Shown here piece after piece: positions 1-11,152 of a stretch of DNA of 64,000 bases. Made by a program: the position numbers and the translations under genes. This DNA comes from Pseudoscleropodium purum (taxonomy: Eukaryota > Streptophyta > Bryopsida > Hypnales > Brachytheciaceae), in contig OZ017797.1 of the NCBI GenBank assembly GCA_963969395.1, forward strand, positions 3,534,001-3,598,000, in the 5' to 3' direction. The notes below the pieces were generated by a model. It was not told the origin of the DNA. It ran no database searches and saw only the letters and a program-made list of their open reading frames with translations. Numbering within the stretch: the first letter of the stretch is position 1; every line of letters begins with the position of its first letter.

Positions 1-140
1 AAAGATATTCCTTGTCCCTACATTCTATAAAAATTTGGGTGAAAAATATAGAAATTTTCAATCACATGTACCTACCCAAAATTGCTATGTAGCAAAAAAA
101 ATACATGCTAGCTAGTCCTTTAGGGGTTAAATTTGCCCCC
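1..140 (-). repeat. Fragment of the TTAA-bounded repeat at the window start
   Basis: A terminus reading GTCCTTTAGGGGTTAA lies at about 116-131. The preceding 110 bases resemble 1290-1420 (AAAGATATTCCTTGT, then a CTACCCAAA word). The rest of this copy is outside the window. Confidence 0.45.
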
Positions 141-657
141 AAAAAAATTGTAGTAGAGAAAAAAATACAAGATTTTTTCATATGTATTTTTTTCAACTAA
201 TTTTGAGAAGGAAAAAGACATATTATAGGTGGTCAAAACAAAACCTTATGGCTTCCCTTCATTATCCATTAGGGGCAAATATTCTTGTCCATTTTGATTC
301 TAATGTGGTTCTTTGAATTCCCTACATAGTTGTAATCTAAACATTAGAAGAGATTTAGCTTCTATGAAGGGCTATAAATCCCCTAAGGTTTCCAAACTAT
401 GAGAACTCACCATAACAACAATCTAACGTCGCACAACAACTACCTCATCATATTAAAAAATTATACTTTTTTCATTTAAAATTTATATATATATAAATTT
501 TTTGACAATGGCTATTATATAATGAACAAGGGGACAACATCATAAATAGGCTTGAAACGCCCTCCCAGCCGCCCCAAAATCTTCTAATGAGTGTCTTTTT
601 AAATTGTGGAGTAATTAATGAACTTTTCCATGTGCCTAAAACAAATGGTGATGTTCC
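141..657. other. AT-rich intergenic DNA
   Basis: No coding frame or clear repeat structure seen. Confidence 0.4.
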
Positions 658-1426
658 TTAACCCCTAAAGTTCTTTGACTGTGTTTTTGCCAAAAAGCTC
701 TAGAATTGTCATTTCTTGTACAAGTTTCAATTTTTTAGAAAAGAAATATTTTTGAACACATGTAACCATATGATCTTGTACTAAACTGGTTTGGAAAGAT
801 GTAGAAAAAATTTCATAAATTTCCACTACGAAGATTGCAAGATATTAGCATTTAAAGTAACAAAAATCATTTTCTGTCCCTTCGAAAACTAGGCAAACAC
901 ACTTCACAAGGTCTTATTTGAATGAAAAATTGTTCAAAATGGTGGTTACTCTTTGAATTCAATCAATTCATTCTTCAAGTGAAGTTGGCTACATGCTTGA
1001 AAAATTTCAGATTATTTGGAATTGTACAACATATAGGAAAAAAAATAGTAAGTAGAAAGGTGTAGAGAATGATTCAAAATACTAAATTGTTAACAATTTA
1101 TTTATGGAATTGTAAAATGACAATCCCAACAGTTGCTATGTGTACATAAATCTAGAAAACCAATTTCAAATAAATTTTTTTGAAAAGAAAGATTTTTTCA
1201 AATCCTAGATTATTAGAGTTGAGAAACAAACTACATATTTGGCCATAAATTTTGATTTGTGTTTCCAAATGTCTTGAAATTTAGTGCACATGAAAGATAT
1301 TCCTTGTTCAAACCTTCTCTTAAAATTTGGACAAAAAACATAGAAATCTCTAGTCACACGCATCTACCCAAATTTTCTATGTTGCCAAAAAATGCAACTT
1401 GGTCTTTTATGGATTAAATTTATAAA
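658..1426 (-). repeat. TTAA-bounded dispersed repeat, copy 1
   Basis: Begins TTAACCCCTAAAG at 658 and ends near CTTGGTCTTTTATGGATTAA at about 1426. It shares ATTGCAAGATATTAGCATTT, CATGCTTGAAAAATTTCAGA and ACTAAATTGTTAACAATTTA with the other copies. Its second half is rearranged or shortened. Confidence 0.55.
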
Positions 1427-1842
1427 ATCATTAGTTTTAAATCCAATTCTTCTCTTTTCAACCTTAATTTTGCAATCCACACTGAAGTTGTGATAATGCC
1501 AATCATTTATGTTTATTACTTTATTGAGGTGTAAGGGGGTGTAATCGGGTTCATTAGTAGGGGATGCAATTGAGTTGGAGGCGATTTAGGGTCTATATAC
1601 CTTGCTGACATACATTCTAAGACACAAATGTATACCACTGTACTAATATATGTGAAGTCTATAAAATTGTCAAAATAGATAGTAAAGAGTTTGTTTACCT
1701 TATATCTATTGGTCCTATGAGATACTTAACTTTATCTACAACAAGTTCTTATGATCCCAATCAAGATTGGGAATCCATTTTCTATGTACTTAGAAGGCTT
1801 TAAAACATAATTATTTTACATTTAGATTAATAATTTCTTAGA

Positions 1843-2744
1843 ATTAATCTCTAAATGTCCAAACTAAGTTTTGGGCAATATAGCAATTTTGGCAACTCAC
1901 TACAAATGGAGTTTTTGTTTTTTTCTTTGAAATTTTAATACGACATGTGTCCAAGGAGTAGCTTTGAGGCCCAATAATTTTCATAACTTTTGACTTTATG
2001 GTTAAGAAGTTATGGATGATATGTACTTTTCATTGCTTAGAAGGTAGTCTAAGCAACAAAAAAAATTCTTTAAAAATCACTTTTTTTAAAAATGAAAAAT
2101 TGAAATTAGTTCTCTAGATTTATATATATTTGAAAAGCTTTTAATTGTTCCATTTTGATCAATGAGTCAAAAGTTATAAGGAGTTTTAATTTGTGGGAGT
2201 TTGTGGGTTGTTATTGAGTCTCTACTTTAAGACAAACTTCAAAGTCCTTTATTTAACTCAATTTTCAATATTTTTGAAAAAAAAATGAGAGGATATAAAT
2301 TGTTTCTTACAACATTACAACCATTGGGATTGACATTTTGCAATTCCATAAATAAATTATTAACAATTTAGTATTTTGAATCGTTTTCTACTTCCTTCTA
2401 CTTCCCATTTTTCTTTCTATGTTGTATAATTTCAAATGATCTAAAATTTTTCAAGCATGTAGCCAACTAGGCTTAAAGAATGAATTCAAAGGGTAACCAC
2501 CATTCTGGACATTTTTTCATACTAATATGACCTTATGAAGTGTTGCTACCTAGTTTTTTGTATAGCCCCCCAAAAGACTTTTGTCACTTTAAATGCTAAT
2601 AACTTGCAATCTACATGCTAAAAATTTGTGTCCAAAAATGTTTTTCTTTTTCTAAAATTTTGTACTTATACTAGAAATGTTAGTTTTGGAGTATTTTTGA
2701 TGAAAACATAGTCAAAATCATTTAGGAGTTAAATCAAGAAAAAT
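1843..2744 (+). repeat. TTAA-bounded dispersed repeat, copy 2
   Basis: Begins TTAATCTCTAAATGTCC at about 1843 and ends CATTTAGGAGTTAA at about 2744, inverted relative to copy 1. Over 1.9-2.6 kb it follows copy 4 closely in landmark order. No coding capacity. Confidence 0.55.
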
Positions 2745-4320
2745 TGGTGCATAGTAAAATATGATGAAATCTTCATGGTAATTGTTTGGATTTCCTAAGG
2801 ATTTCCATGTTTAGGGTTTTTATTTAGTTTTGAAAGCAAAATCAAATTCTATTGTCTTAGAATTTTTTTCTAAATTGTTTTTACATTTCATTTAAATTTA
2901 TACATTATAAATGTTTAAAATTGAATTATGTACAAACAACTTGATTTAGAAGTGAATTTTAAATTCCCTACTAAAAAATATCTAATTTTTACAAATTTTC
3001 AAATCTACACTTTTTGAGGAAAAAAGTTTGTTTAAACTAATGTTATAATGATTGTTTAGATTTTATGGAGTTACAAGATGTAAATTTTAGAAGTTGATAT
3101 CTATAAAGGCAGAAATAAGCTATTCATTTTAGTAGTTCCTTTGAAGTTAAAAGATTTGGGTGCCCATGCCAGAAATTAAATTGTATTATACTATAAAATA
3201 ACCGCAAGAAAGTTAAAGTTTGAAATTTGAAATTTGAAATAATTTTTATTTATTTAAGAGAATGTATATATTTTCAATGGAAGATATAACACCAAACAAC
3301 ATGAAAGACCATCCACAACAAAAATATTTAGTAATTAAAGTTAGAACTAAGAATTCTTTCTAAATCACAACTTATAGAAAAATTCTATGACTAAATCTCT
3401 ATGACTTCTTTATCCCTTTAAAGACCACTTCCATTGTCTAATGGTCAAACAACATTTCTAAACTTAGCTTAACATTTTAAACTATAAACTTGTTTCAATC
3501 TTTTTTGTTTCCTACTTGTAACTATATGTTGTTGATTAATGTGAAAAATTGTCATTCTTGTAAGTTTTACAATTAGAAATTAAAAAAAAAAAATTGGTAA
3601 ATAGAATCCAAAAGGTTTTTTTATAATGTAAAAGTAACAATGAAAAAAGGTCAAAAATTTCTCAAGTAGTTATTTTGTTTTTTACACCTAAAAGCCAAAT
3701 CCTCAATATGTGTTGTCTTATACCAAATACTTCTTTTCTCATTTCAAATCTCATTTTGTATTTCATTACATCTCCCATTCACCAAGTGAGGTATGGTTTG
3801 TAGCTAAATTTCCAATATATATTTGGATTCAAAAATATATTGATATATTAATATTGAAATGAGATCATTTTTTTTCCCAAACCTTTTGGAATTTTTATAC
3901 AATATTGATCTAAATTTCCATTGAAGACACTTTTGCACTAAAAATAAGACTCCCAAAGTAGGCATTTTGACATTTTAATTAAAAAAATAAAAATTGAAGC
4001 AACTTTTTGAAGAGCATAGTGTACCAATAGAACTACCACTAAAATAAATTTTTACATATTTGAATATGCATGTCAAAGTATACTTAACCCCTTTTCACAA
4101 TAAAACTTTGAGAATGAATAGTTGCACTTTTGTCCAATACAAAAGAATTCTCTATCATCCATCAAACACTTAGTGTTAGCAGTAGCCTTATAGAATTAAC
4201 TACCTAAAAGGAGAGAGCCTATATCACTAAAGTAGTCAACCAAAATGATCCAATTTTTGATTGGATGGGTTCATCCTTCATTTCTATAGTTATCCAAAAA
4301 GTCGTTCATCGGAGTATTAG
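2745..4320. other. AT-rich intergenic DNA
   Basis: Low-complexity A/T-rich sequence with no reading frame above 60 codons and no recognised element. Confidence 0.45.
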
Positions 4321-5935
4321 ACTCAAATTAAATCATCTGCAACGTACATTCTTCCACTTTGGAGATTTTTTGCTAGAAATCCAAAAGTCTAACAATTAAT
4401 ATTCTGTTTTCTTAGATATCTTCAGAGGAATCAAAAGGAAAGCTGCTTCTACATTTCAGATAATATTCGAATGTGAAGTCACCACAATCCAAGACAAAAC
4501 GCTTTGTCAGTCCAAAGAATCACAAGAACATCATGCAAACACCTCAAGCCTCCTGAGTCTCCCTCTGGCCTGGCAAGAGTGATTCATTGCAAAATAATTG
4601 CAAGCCCTGAGCACTGTCTGGAATTCTGGTCCTGACAGCGCGCAAGACTGTAACTATCAAGCTTCCATAGATTGCATGAGCCTCATTACAGAAGACAGTA
4701 AGTTAAGATAAGTTAGGTTCCACTACGGTCCTAGCTTATTTGCCAGCTAGTTTATAATTTCATTCTGGTACAAAACGAACAACGCCAGGATCTGAGTGAT
4801 GCTTCCAATTCCGTCGCCGATAAACTCAATGGGACAAAAGGAAAAAATCAAAAGAGTGGAGCCACTCACGGCACCACTCGATCACCAACATGCTCGCACA
4901 GCAGCAGCAGCAGGTTGCAGTATGAAGCCTAGTAAGTTGGACCGTTATATATGGAATGAGGACAGAAGTGTTGAAGAATGGGGAAGGTCAGATCTGGTCG
5001 GATGAATTCTTCACATTCCCCAATTGAATTCATTCAATTAATAAGTTAAAGAGTATTCCTGGCTCCGTCATTCTCGAGCAGTGTATCGATTCATCGGGCT
5101 TCGATCGTCGCTGCATGCTCGATCAGACACCCTGACGGTGCCGCTAACTGAAAAGTGAAAATTAACAGTCGCTAAATCCTTGCATTGGACCAAACTTAGC
5201 TGAATGACGGATCGGAGGGTCTTCATCAGTAGGGAGCAATTAAGTTATACATTTATACCTGTAGCTAGACTGATCGATCGACTGACTCCATTTGCAAATA
5301 AAGCTGTCCCAAAAATACCTGCAGTTTACAATTAATAATTGAAGTATATTTAATTATATCCGCTAGTATTCTGAGTTAATTCATGAGTATCTGTAAATAT
5401 TTAATTTTCTCAATCATCATTTCCATATATGCTTCAATTGGTTCATTGGTTCCCTCAGAGCATGGACAGTACGTCACTCTGTACGAATTGACCGTATAGT
5501 TCTGTCTAGAAACTAGGAAGCAATGTCTACGACTGTAGTGAACCCTCTGAAACGTAAGATACCTCTGCTCGATTTTTGATGCCGGCCTGAATTGAAGTTG
5601 GTTGTTTTTAATAGTATTCTTATATTAATATTATTCTTAGCTACTGTTTTAGTCGTGGAGCTAGCTAGAAAGATGATGGATTCACTCAGTCCCGGACCTG
5701 CACATGATAAATGGAACCGGATTGATTAATCAAAATCAGCACAATTTAGGGGGTGCAGTCGTGTCTGCAGGGCTCAGATCACTCTGCACCAACTAAAGGC
5801 TGTAGCTGGTCTTGCCTTCACCTGGGAAGATGTGCCGCGGGAGGGGACTACAGTAATTTACCCAGGAATTATACTTAACTTAGGAGGTAAATAATCCTTT
5901 CTACGTGTGTACTTCAATTCTCTACTTCTGGTAGA
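4321..5935. other. GC-richer island without a recognised gene
   Basis: Composition resembles the ERF neighbourhood, with many GATCGATC and AGCTAGCT-like words. One 69-codon plus-strand frame (ATG at 4799, stop by 5005) contains an Ala run from a CAG-repeat tract but resembles nothing known. It could be distal regulatory DNA, an unrecognised noncoding transcript, or gene remnants. Confidence 0.35.
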
Positions 5936-6115
5936 ACCATTCATACCCAACCAAGGATCCATACCCAACATGTGTGGCTGGAAATAGTTGCAACTAAGGA
6001 CAAAACAAATATTCAACCAAAGTGTAGAATGTGTTTTTAGTCCTTTTCAAAGTTGGGACTAATCAAGTCATAGAAATTTACATTGCTTTATATTGCTCCA
6101 AAATATATGTAGAAT
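5936..6115 (+). repeat. Dispersed repeat family with CAACCAAGGATCCATAC, partial copy
   Basis: CCAACCAAGGATCCATAC at about 5948 recurs at about 11707. The following 120 bases (ending in a CTTTTCAAAGTTGGGACTAAT motif) match the start of the copies near 12.15 and 42.41 kb. Confidence 0.45.
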
Positions 6116-7019
6116 CCCTGAAGTGGTTGACTATAGATGGTTCTATCGTATGTGCAACTAAGTTTGCTACTATTGCAATTGATGATGGCCTTTGAGAAAA
6201 GAGACTCCTAAGGTCATAGCACCCTAAACCAACATTGTACACGATGGTGTCACTTTCTAGACATGGTACTAGTTATTTCAAAACCTAATTTTAGAAAGAT
6301 CATAGATAACTTATACTATGTTGATCAAAATGATAAGTTATTTATAGTCTACCTAAATTTAGATTTTAGAATCATTGCCTTACCTAGAAAGAGTGATGCC
6401 ACATGGTACAATATTGGTTTGGATGCTCCTACTGTAATTGAGCACAAACCAAAGGTAATATTTACAATATTTCTAGACCTAAGGTGTAGACTTTTTATCT
6501 AGTGAAGATGCAAAATTAGTGTCACCTACAAAATTAATATCTTTACAAAAAAAACTTGTTAGTGGAAAGATTTTAGTATGTTAAATCCATAGTTGTGACC
6601 TTGCTTTGGCATTTGTTTAGCCTTTTGCGTTTTCCATTTGTATTGGGTCCCTAACAATATTTGTTTTAGCTTTAACGGCTATTCTTTAATTCTCATATTC
6701 AACCAGTTTTCACGTATCTACTCTAGTCATTGCCTCTCCTCACGCTCTAATTTTTGAATTGGAATTTAACGAGTTTTTATCCTGAACTTTCAATCAAAAT
6801 GAGATGCATGCTAATATGTTTTTGCCATTGTCCTTCACTTAGTATTTACTGCCGATTTTCTCCCGAACGTTGGTGCTAGACCCGATTACCGCATATCGAA
6901 GAGGACTCCACAAGCAACTCGTTACGGACGTTATCAAATCCAAGACCTCACCTAAAAATTCGTTGAGCATTAAGCTTATATAGTTTGGTCGTTGAGTCTT
7001 CCCAACCGTCTCAATGTTG
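6116..7019. other. Intergenic DNA, no gene supported
   Basis: Short open stretches (6263-6502 + and 7030-6839 -) overlap nothing recognisable. GC rises from about 6.8 kb into the ERF flank. Confidence 0.35.
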
Positions 7020-8344
7020 TCACCGACCACTTATCGTTAACTTACTTGCTGTTCCTCTGCCCCTTGCAGCGCGGTACTGGCTTGAGTAAGTTAAGCTTCT
7101 ACTCTAAGTTAAGCCTCATTAGCAAGGGATTAGGCAGGCTGCAGCTCCCCATATATGGTCTGATCTGAAAGCTAGTTAGGGAAAGGAAGGCCAGCAGCCT
7201 AGCTAACTAGCTGGCACGACGTAGCCCTAGCTAACAGCTACTGCAAATGGCGCTGCCAGATAAATGCCGCATGCTTGAGGGGGTAGCATGACATCTAAGT
7301 GTACCCGGGCGGAGCCTGGCGAGTGTGTGTGTTGTCGCCTTGGGTTTCTGCGACTGCGCGTGCGAGACGAAGTTAGTAAGTTGCCGCTGCCTGTCCGGAT
7401 GCCTGGTGCCGAGTACTTGCACTGGGGCTGCTGCTGCTGCTGTTAGGTTACGTGAAGTCCGGGACTTGCTTGCTCAGGTCATGCGTGGAGTGGTCTTAAT
7501 TGTGGCCTCTGTCTTTATCCCATCCTTCTTCGCTTGGGGAATCTAGTCGACGCTAGCTGCTGCTTTCACTACAAGAGCTCGGTCAAGAGCTTCCTCTTTG
7601 ACTTCCTCCTCTAGATAGGAAAGGTGCAACAAAACCAAGGAATCAAGTGAATATGGAGCTTCAATCCCACTGAGCGACGACTGCTGGCTGGCTTTCAAGT
7701 GAAGCTCCTTCACCCGCGACCTGTATCTTTCATACTAACTTCGGAAGTGATCATTGGTCCTGTGAGCTTACTAATACGTTGCAATCTCCGCTTGTGGAGC
7801 TGGAGGTGCTGGTAGTGGTTTAGACTTATATTTATATGAATGCATGGTTATAGTTGTTTTGTTACAATTGGCATACGTGACTTAAGTAGCTCCTGGACTC
7901 GATCAATGACATGGCGCTGCTTTACAATTGAAAGTTGGCGGGACCGATGCATGCACGCGACAAACTTGAGAAATCGACGAGAATGAAGAGCATTATAGAA
8001 CGGCCTGGCGATGATCCATTTGCGATGAATCAGTGAATCGTTTTTTAGCTGCTCCAGCTTCTCAGGACTGGAAACCCGGTGTCATCAAAAACCGGACTGT
8101 GCCCGAGATTATCAGTACTACATGAACCTGGAATTGAACATGCCTCATGTGTAAGTTACCTGTAATGGTCTTTTAATCTAATAGGTAGCTAGATGCATGA
8201 GTAAGCCATTCATTTGGCTTCGTGGCAAGTTAGCTTACACCGGTAGTACTCTAGGGTTTCAATAATCCGATGAGTTAGAATGCTTCTGTAGATGAATCGT
8301 CGCAAATCAGGGCGTAGCTAGAAGCATTCACTGATCTGATCGAC
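7020..8344. other. 5' flank of the ERF gene
   Basis: This stretch is GC-richer than the surrounding repeats and holds no convincing coding frame. It has a short (CTG)n run at about 7427-7442 and many AGCTAGCT and GATCGATC-like words. It probably contains the promoter and 5' leader of the ERF gene. Confidence 0.5.
7840..7986 (+). promoter_or_regulatory. Possible upstream ORF and TATA-like element in the ERF leader
   Basis: A TATA-like stretch (TTATATTTATATGA) lies at about 7827-7839. If transcription starts just after it, the leader is about 480 nt and contains an ATG at 7840 opening a 48-codon upstream ORF that stops at 7984-7986. Another short one follows (ATG at about 8011, stop by 8028). 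The transcription start is inferred, not seen; if it lies further 3', these upstream ORFs are irrelevant. Confidence 0.25.
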
Positions 8345-10030
8345 ATGGCCCTTCACGATATGCTACCGAGCAACAGCCTAGCGGCGAAGCGCAAGTGGCG
8401 AGACCTGACCCCGGAAGTCGTGGCAAGGAAGAAGGACCGACCGTGGATGGCGTGCCTGCGATGCTGCGGACCTGCATTCCACCCTCTCTGTGATCGTTGT
8501 GTCTCGCCAGCTTCCAGAGCTAGTACTGCCAGCTCTATGAACACGCTGGGTTCGTTACTGGAATCGTGTATCTCGCTCCCGCAGAAGATCAAAGACCGCA
8601 GCATTGCTTTCACCAAGAATCAAGACTTGGTTGGCAGTGGACTACCCCCTTCTCAGGCAAAAGTCGGTGACACTCTCACAAATTTTGGTCGTGAAGGCTG
8701 TCAAGCAGGAAATGAAGACTCGAGATTCTCTGCTTCCTCTCTGCTTGAAAAGTTCGGCACAACTGCTTCTTTCGACCAGCAAGATTTGGATGGAATCGCG
8801 GCTGTTGTTGGACAAAGCGTCCTCTTCGGCACCACTGAATCGCAAACCACGACAAACTGCATCAGCGGAAACATGCCGTCAGTGAACCCGACTTGGAATA
8901 ATCCTACTTTGCAAAACTTGTCGCAGATTCAAGACCTGCAGGTGGCCGTGTTCCCACCACAAAGTAGTGTTCCCGATCAGTTTTCATCTGGAGGAGTGAG
9001 GACTTCTACTGCGGAGTGTTTCACAGCGCAATTCCGATCGACACTGGAGAATGTTAGACCCATGTCGACCAGATTCAACGTTCTCCAAAAGCCGGAGATG
9101 AATATCCACCGTGCCACAATGGCCAAAGGAATTGACCACGGTGGTTCACTGAAACTGAGCAGCTTTGGAGGGGGATCATCACTCCGAGGTGGTGTTTCCA
9201 GTAGCGCTTCGGCCACCAGTACCGTCCCCGCTGGCAACCGAGTGGCAAGCGGCGAAGCTGCTGGCAACACGGGACGCGCGTTTCGAGGGGTGAGGAAGCG
9301 GCCGTGGGGGAGATGGTCTGCGGAGATTCGTGATCGAATTGGACGGTGTCGTCACTGGTTGGGCACCTTCGACACCGCGGAAGACGCAGCCAGGGCTTAC
9401 GACAGTGGTACCCACTTGGCCCTTTCTGTCCAACGAAACTTAAGTCTCGTACATGCTTGCAGCCTTCTTTTTATTATGTATTAGCACTGACCTTCATTCC
9501 GTTTCCTCACATTTTGTAATCTCGATGATTTATCTGTAGCTGCAAGAGCGCTTCGAGGGGCGAAGGCGAAGACCAACTTCGACGTGGATTCATTGCCGAA
9601 GGCTGCCTTAAGCTGTCACCCCATGGCGTATCTTCCCTGGACAAGCACCAAATTAGCGTTCGATCCGAACAGGAAGTCGACTGGAAGTGCAACAGTGTTG
9701 CACGTCAACCTCGGCGCTCAAAACATGGCAAGGGTATCGGAGTTCATGTCACACCCACCAAGAAAGGGAGTGCCAATAGTGCAGGGTCTGGGGCTAAAAG
9801 AGTGCATCAGACATGATTGCGTAACTGCGTTGCCGGAGCTGGAATTGAATCTGGGCTTCCGCAGCAGCCCGCAGTCGAGTTCCAGTCTAGAGAACACGCA
9901 GGAGTCGACCCCGAGCACGTTCCCGTACTCTTCAGAACATTCCGTCATTTCAACCACGTCGGGATTTCAGTACTCCAGCCCCGGATTCTCCTCCGACTCC
10001 CCTACTCTGACGTCAAGCCTGTGGCAGTAG
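8345..10030 (+). CDS. AP2/ERF-domain transcription factor with EAR repression motif, two exons
   Basis: Join 8345-9407 and 9540-10030 gives a 517-residue protein. The ATG at 8345 is in a good context (gacATGGCC). One AP2/ERF DNA-binding domain spans about residues 313-370. It begins [12 protein letters not shown], carries WSAEIRD and [16 protein letters not shown], and after the intron ends [14 protein letters not shown]. The family binds GCC-box or related DNA in the nucleus. Joining the exons restores AYD-S-AARALRG exactly, which fixes the splice sites. Residues 455-459 read LELNL, an LxLxL-type EAR motif (9839-9853), so I infer a repressor that recruits TOPLESS-type corepressors. The N-terminus (residues 36-56) has a cysteine cluster that I do not recognise. 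Regions 57-300 and 465-517 are Ser/Thr-rich and probably disordered. The domain resembles ERF rather than DREB proteins; the subgroup is not resolved. Coding GC is well above the surroundings. Confidence 0.93.
9408..9539 (+). other. Intron inside the AP2 domain of the ERF gene
   Basis: This 132-bp GT-AG intron (GTACCC at the start, CTGTAG at the end) interrupts a codon after its first base and splits the AP2 domain before its C-terminal helix. Without splicing the frame reads into the intron and stops at 9482-9484. That would give a 379-residue product lacking the end of the AP2 domain and the EAR motif. Most ERF-subfamily genes are described as lacking an intron in this domain, so the position is a useful family marker. 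Confidence 0.9.
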
Positions 10031-10579
10031 TATCCATCATGCACGTTAATCACAACCTTATTTCGCAACTGCGGCAACCGGATGGAACGGAAACAAGCTG
10101 CTTGCATTTCTTGGCACTGATCATAATCAGGTAGTTGAAGAAGCTGTGTCTGATCGAGTTATGACTGAGCCTCCGTCCTGGCTGCCTCCGCCCAGAGGAC
10201 TTCTGAATTAGCTTCCATGCGTTTTCAGAAGCAGGAGAAAATGAATGCCAGCGTTCATATCTGTCTGAATAGAGAGCTCATGCATATGAACATGCAGGTT
10301 TCTGGAACTCTGTAGTGCTCATTAATCCTCGCTTGTAATGCAGTGAATAGTGCTGGGAATAGTGTAGTACTGTTCCTTGGAGCAATGTTACAGTAGCAGA
10401 GACGCTGTCAAAGAGCTTGAAGGTGGAGAGATCGAAATTTAAGTCATATTCCATTAACTGAGTCCCATAACTGAAGGGGATTTGAGTTGCTAATGTTCTT
10501 AATTACTGAAATAGTTATAGTTTGTAATGTTTGGTGGATTATTCCAAATGATCTATGGCTTTGATTGATTGACGTACCC
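10031..10579 (+). other. 3' flank / probable 3' UTR of the ERF gene
   Basis: No coding frame continues past the TAG at 10028-10030. The stretch has several TTGTAATG-type words (about 10334 and 10523) of the kind seen near plant poly(A) sites, but no AATAAA that I can pin as the signal. The 3' end therefore cannot be placed. Confidence 0.4.
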
Positions 10580-11152
10580 TTATTTCACTTCGATCTTATA
10601 TTCTCGTTTCGTGATCTTCTTGTTCATGATATGTGTCGAGTTTGTGATGTATGTGAATATATATGTGGTGTGCTTGTCGTCACAAATTGGCACTCTTTTT
10701 CTGTGGTATGCGTCCGAACTTCCGAACGACGCTACGCCAGCTAAATGCTCCATGTTCGCGTCCGAGGCCTTGATCGATATGGCATTACTCCAATAAACTT
10801 CTTGGGCCTCCCAAGTCTTCAAGTCCATTACTCCATTTAGTCTATTAAAAAACTGATCGGAATGGCATTTCATTGACGCTAGAGAAGGTTCTGCTATCTG
10901 TGAAGAATTGAAACAACACGTGGAGCATATTAGCTTGGAATGCCAGCAATTCAATTTGCTGTCAGAGTTGGACTGAAGCGACGAACTTGATCTGACTAAT
11001 TCACTGGATATATTCACCGAGAATGTAATGTAGCATGTGTATAAGGTGCTCATTGCGCCGCCGTGCTCATTGCGCAGCCGAAAGAAAAAGCAGATAAGGA
11101 AATTTGAAGCATGTTTGGCCAGACTGAGAGTCGGTCGGCAATTACTCGGCAT
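10580..11152 (-). CDS. Hypothetical 190-residue open reading frame, convergent with the ERF gene
   Basis: The frame starts at an ATG (11152) and runs 190 codons without a stop, long for DNA of this composition. The product is Ser- and Cys-rich in its first 110 residues and Lys/Ile/Thr-rich at the end; I recognise no domain, signal peptide or membrane segment. It would converge on the ERF gene about 550 bp away. The opposite strand over 10860-11260 also has protein-like stretches broken by stops, so either strand may be the fossil and the other its shadow. I cannot decide between a lineage-specific gene, a decayed gene on the plus strand, or chance. Confidence 0.3.
   Translation of the reverse strand: MPSNCRPTLSLAKHASNFLICFFFRLRNEHGGAMSTLYTCYITFSVNISSELVRSSSSLQSNSDSKLNCWHSKLICSTCCFNSSQIAEPSLASMKCHSDQFFNRLNGVMDLKTWEAQEVYWSNAISIKASDANMEHLAGVASFGSSDAYHRKRVPICDDKHTTYIFTYITNSTHIMNKKITKREYKIEVK

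Noticed and set aside
658..669. CCCTAAA within the TTAA-bounded ends as telomeric repeat
   Set aside because: Only one unit per end, never in tandem; better explained as part of the inverted terminus.
4799..5005. 68-codon frame in the 4.3-5.9 kb island
   Set aside because: No family, Ala run from a CAG tract, no flanking exon evidence.
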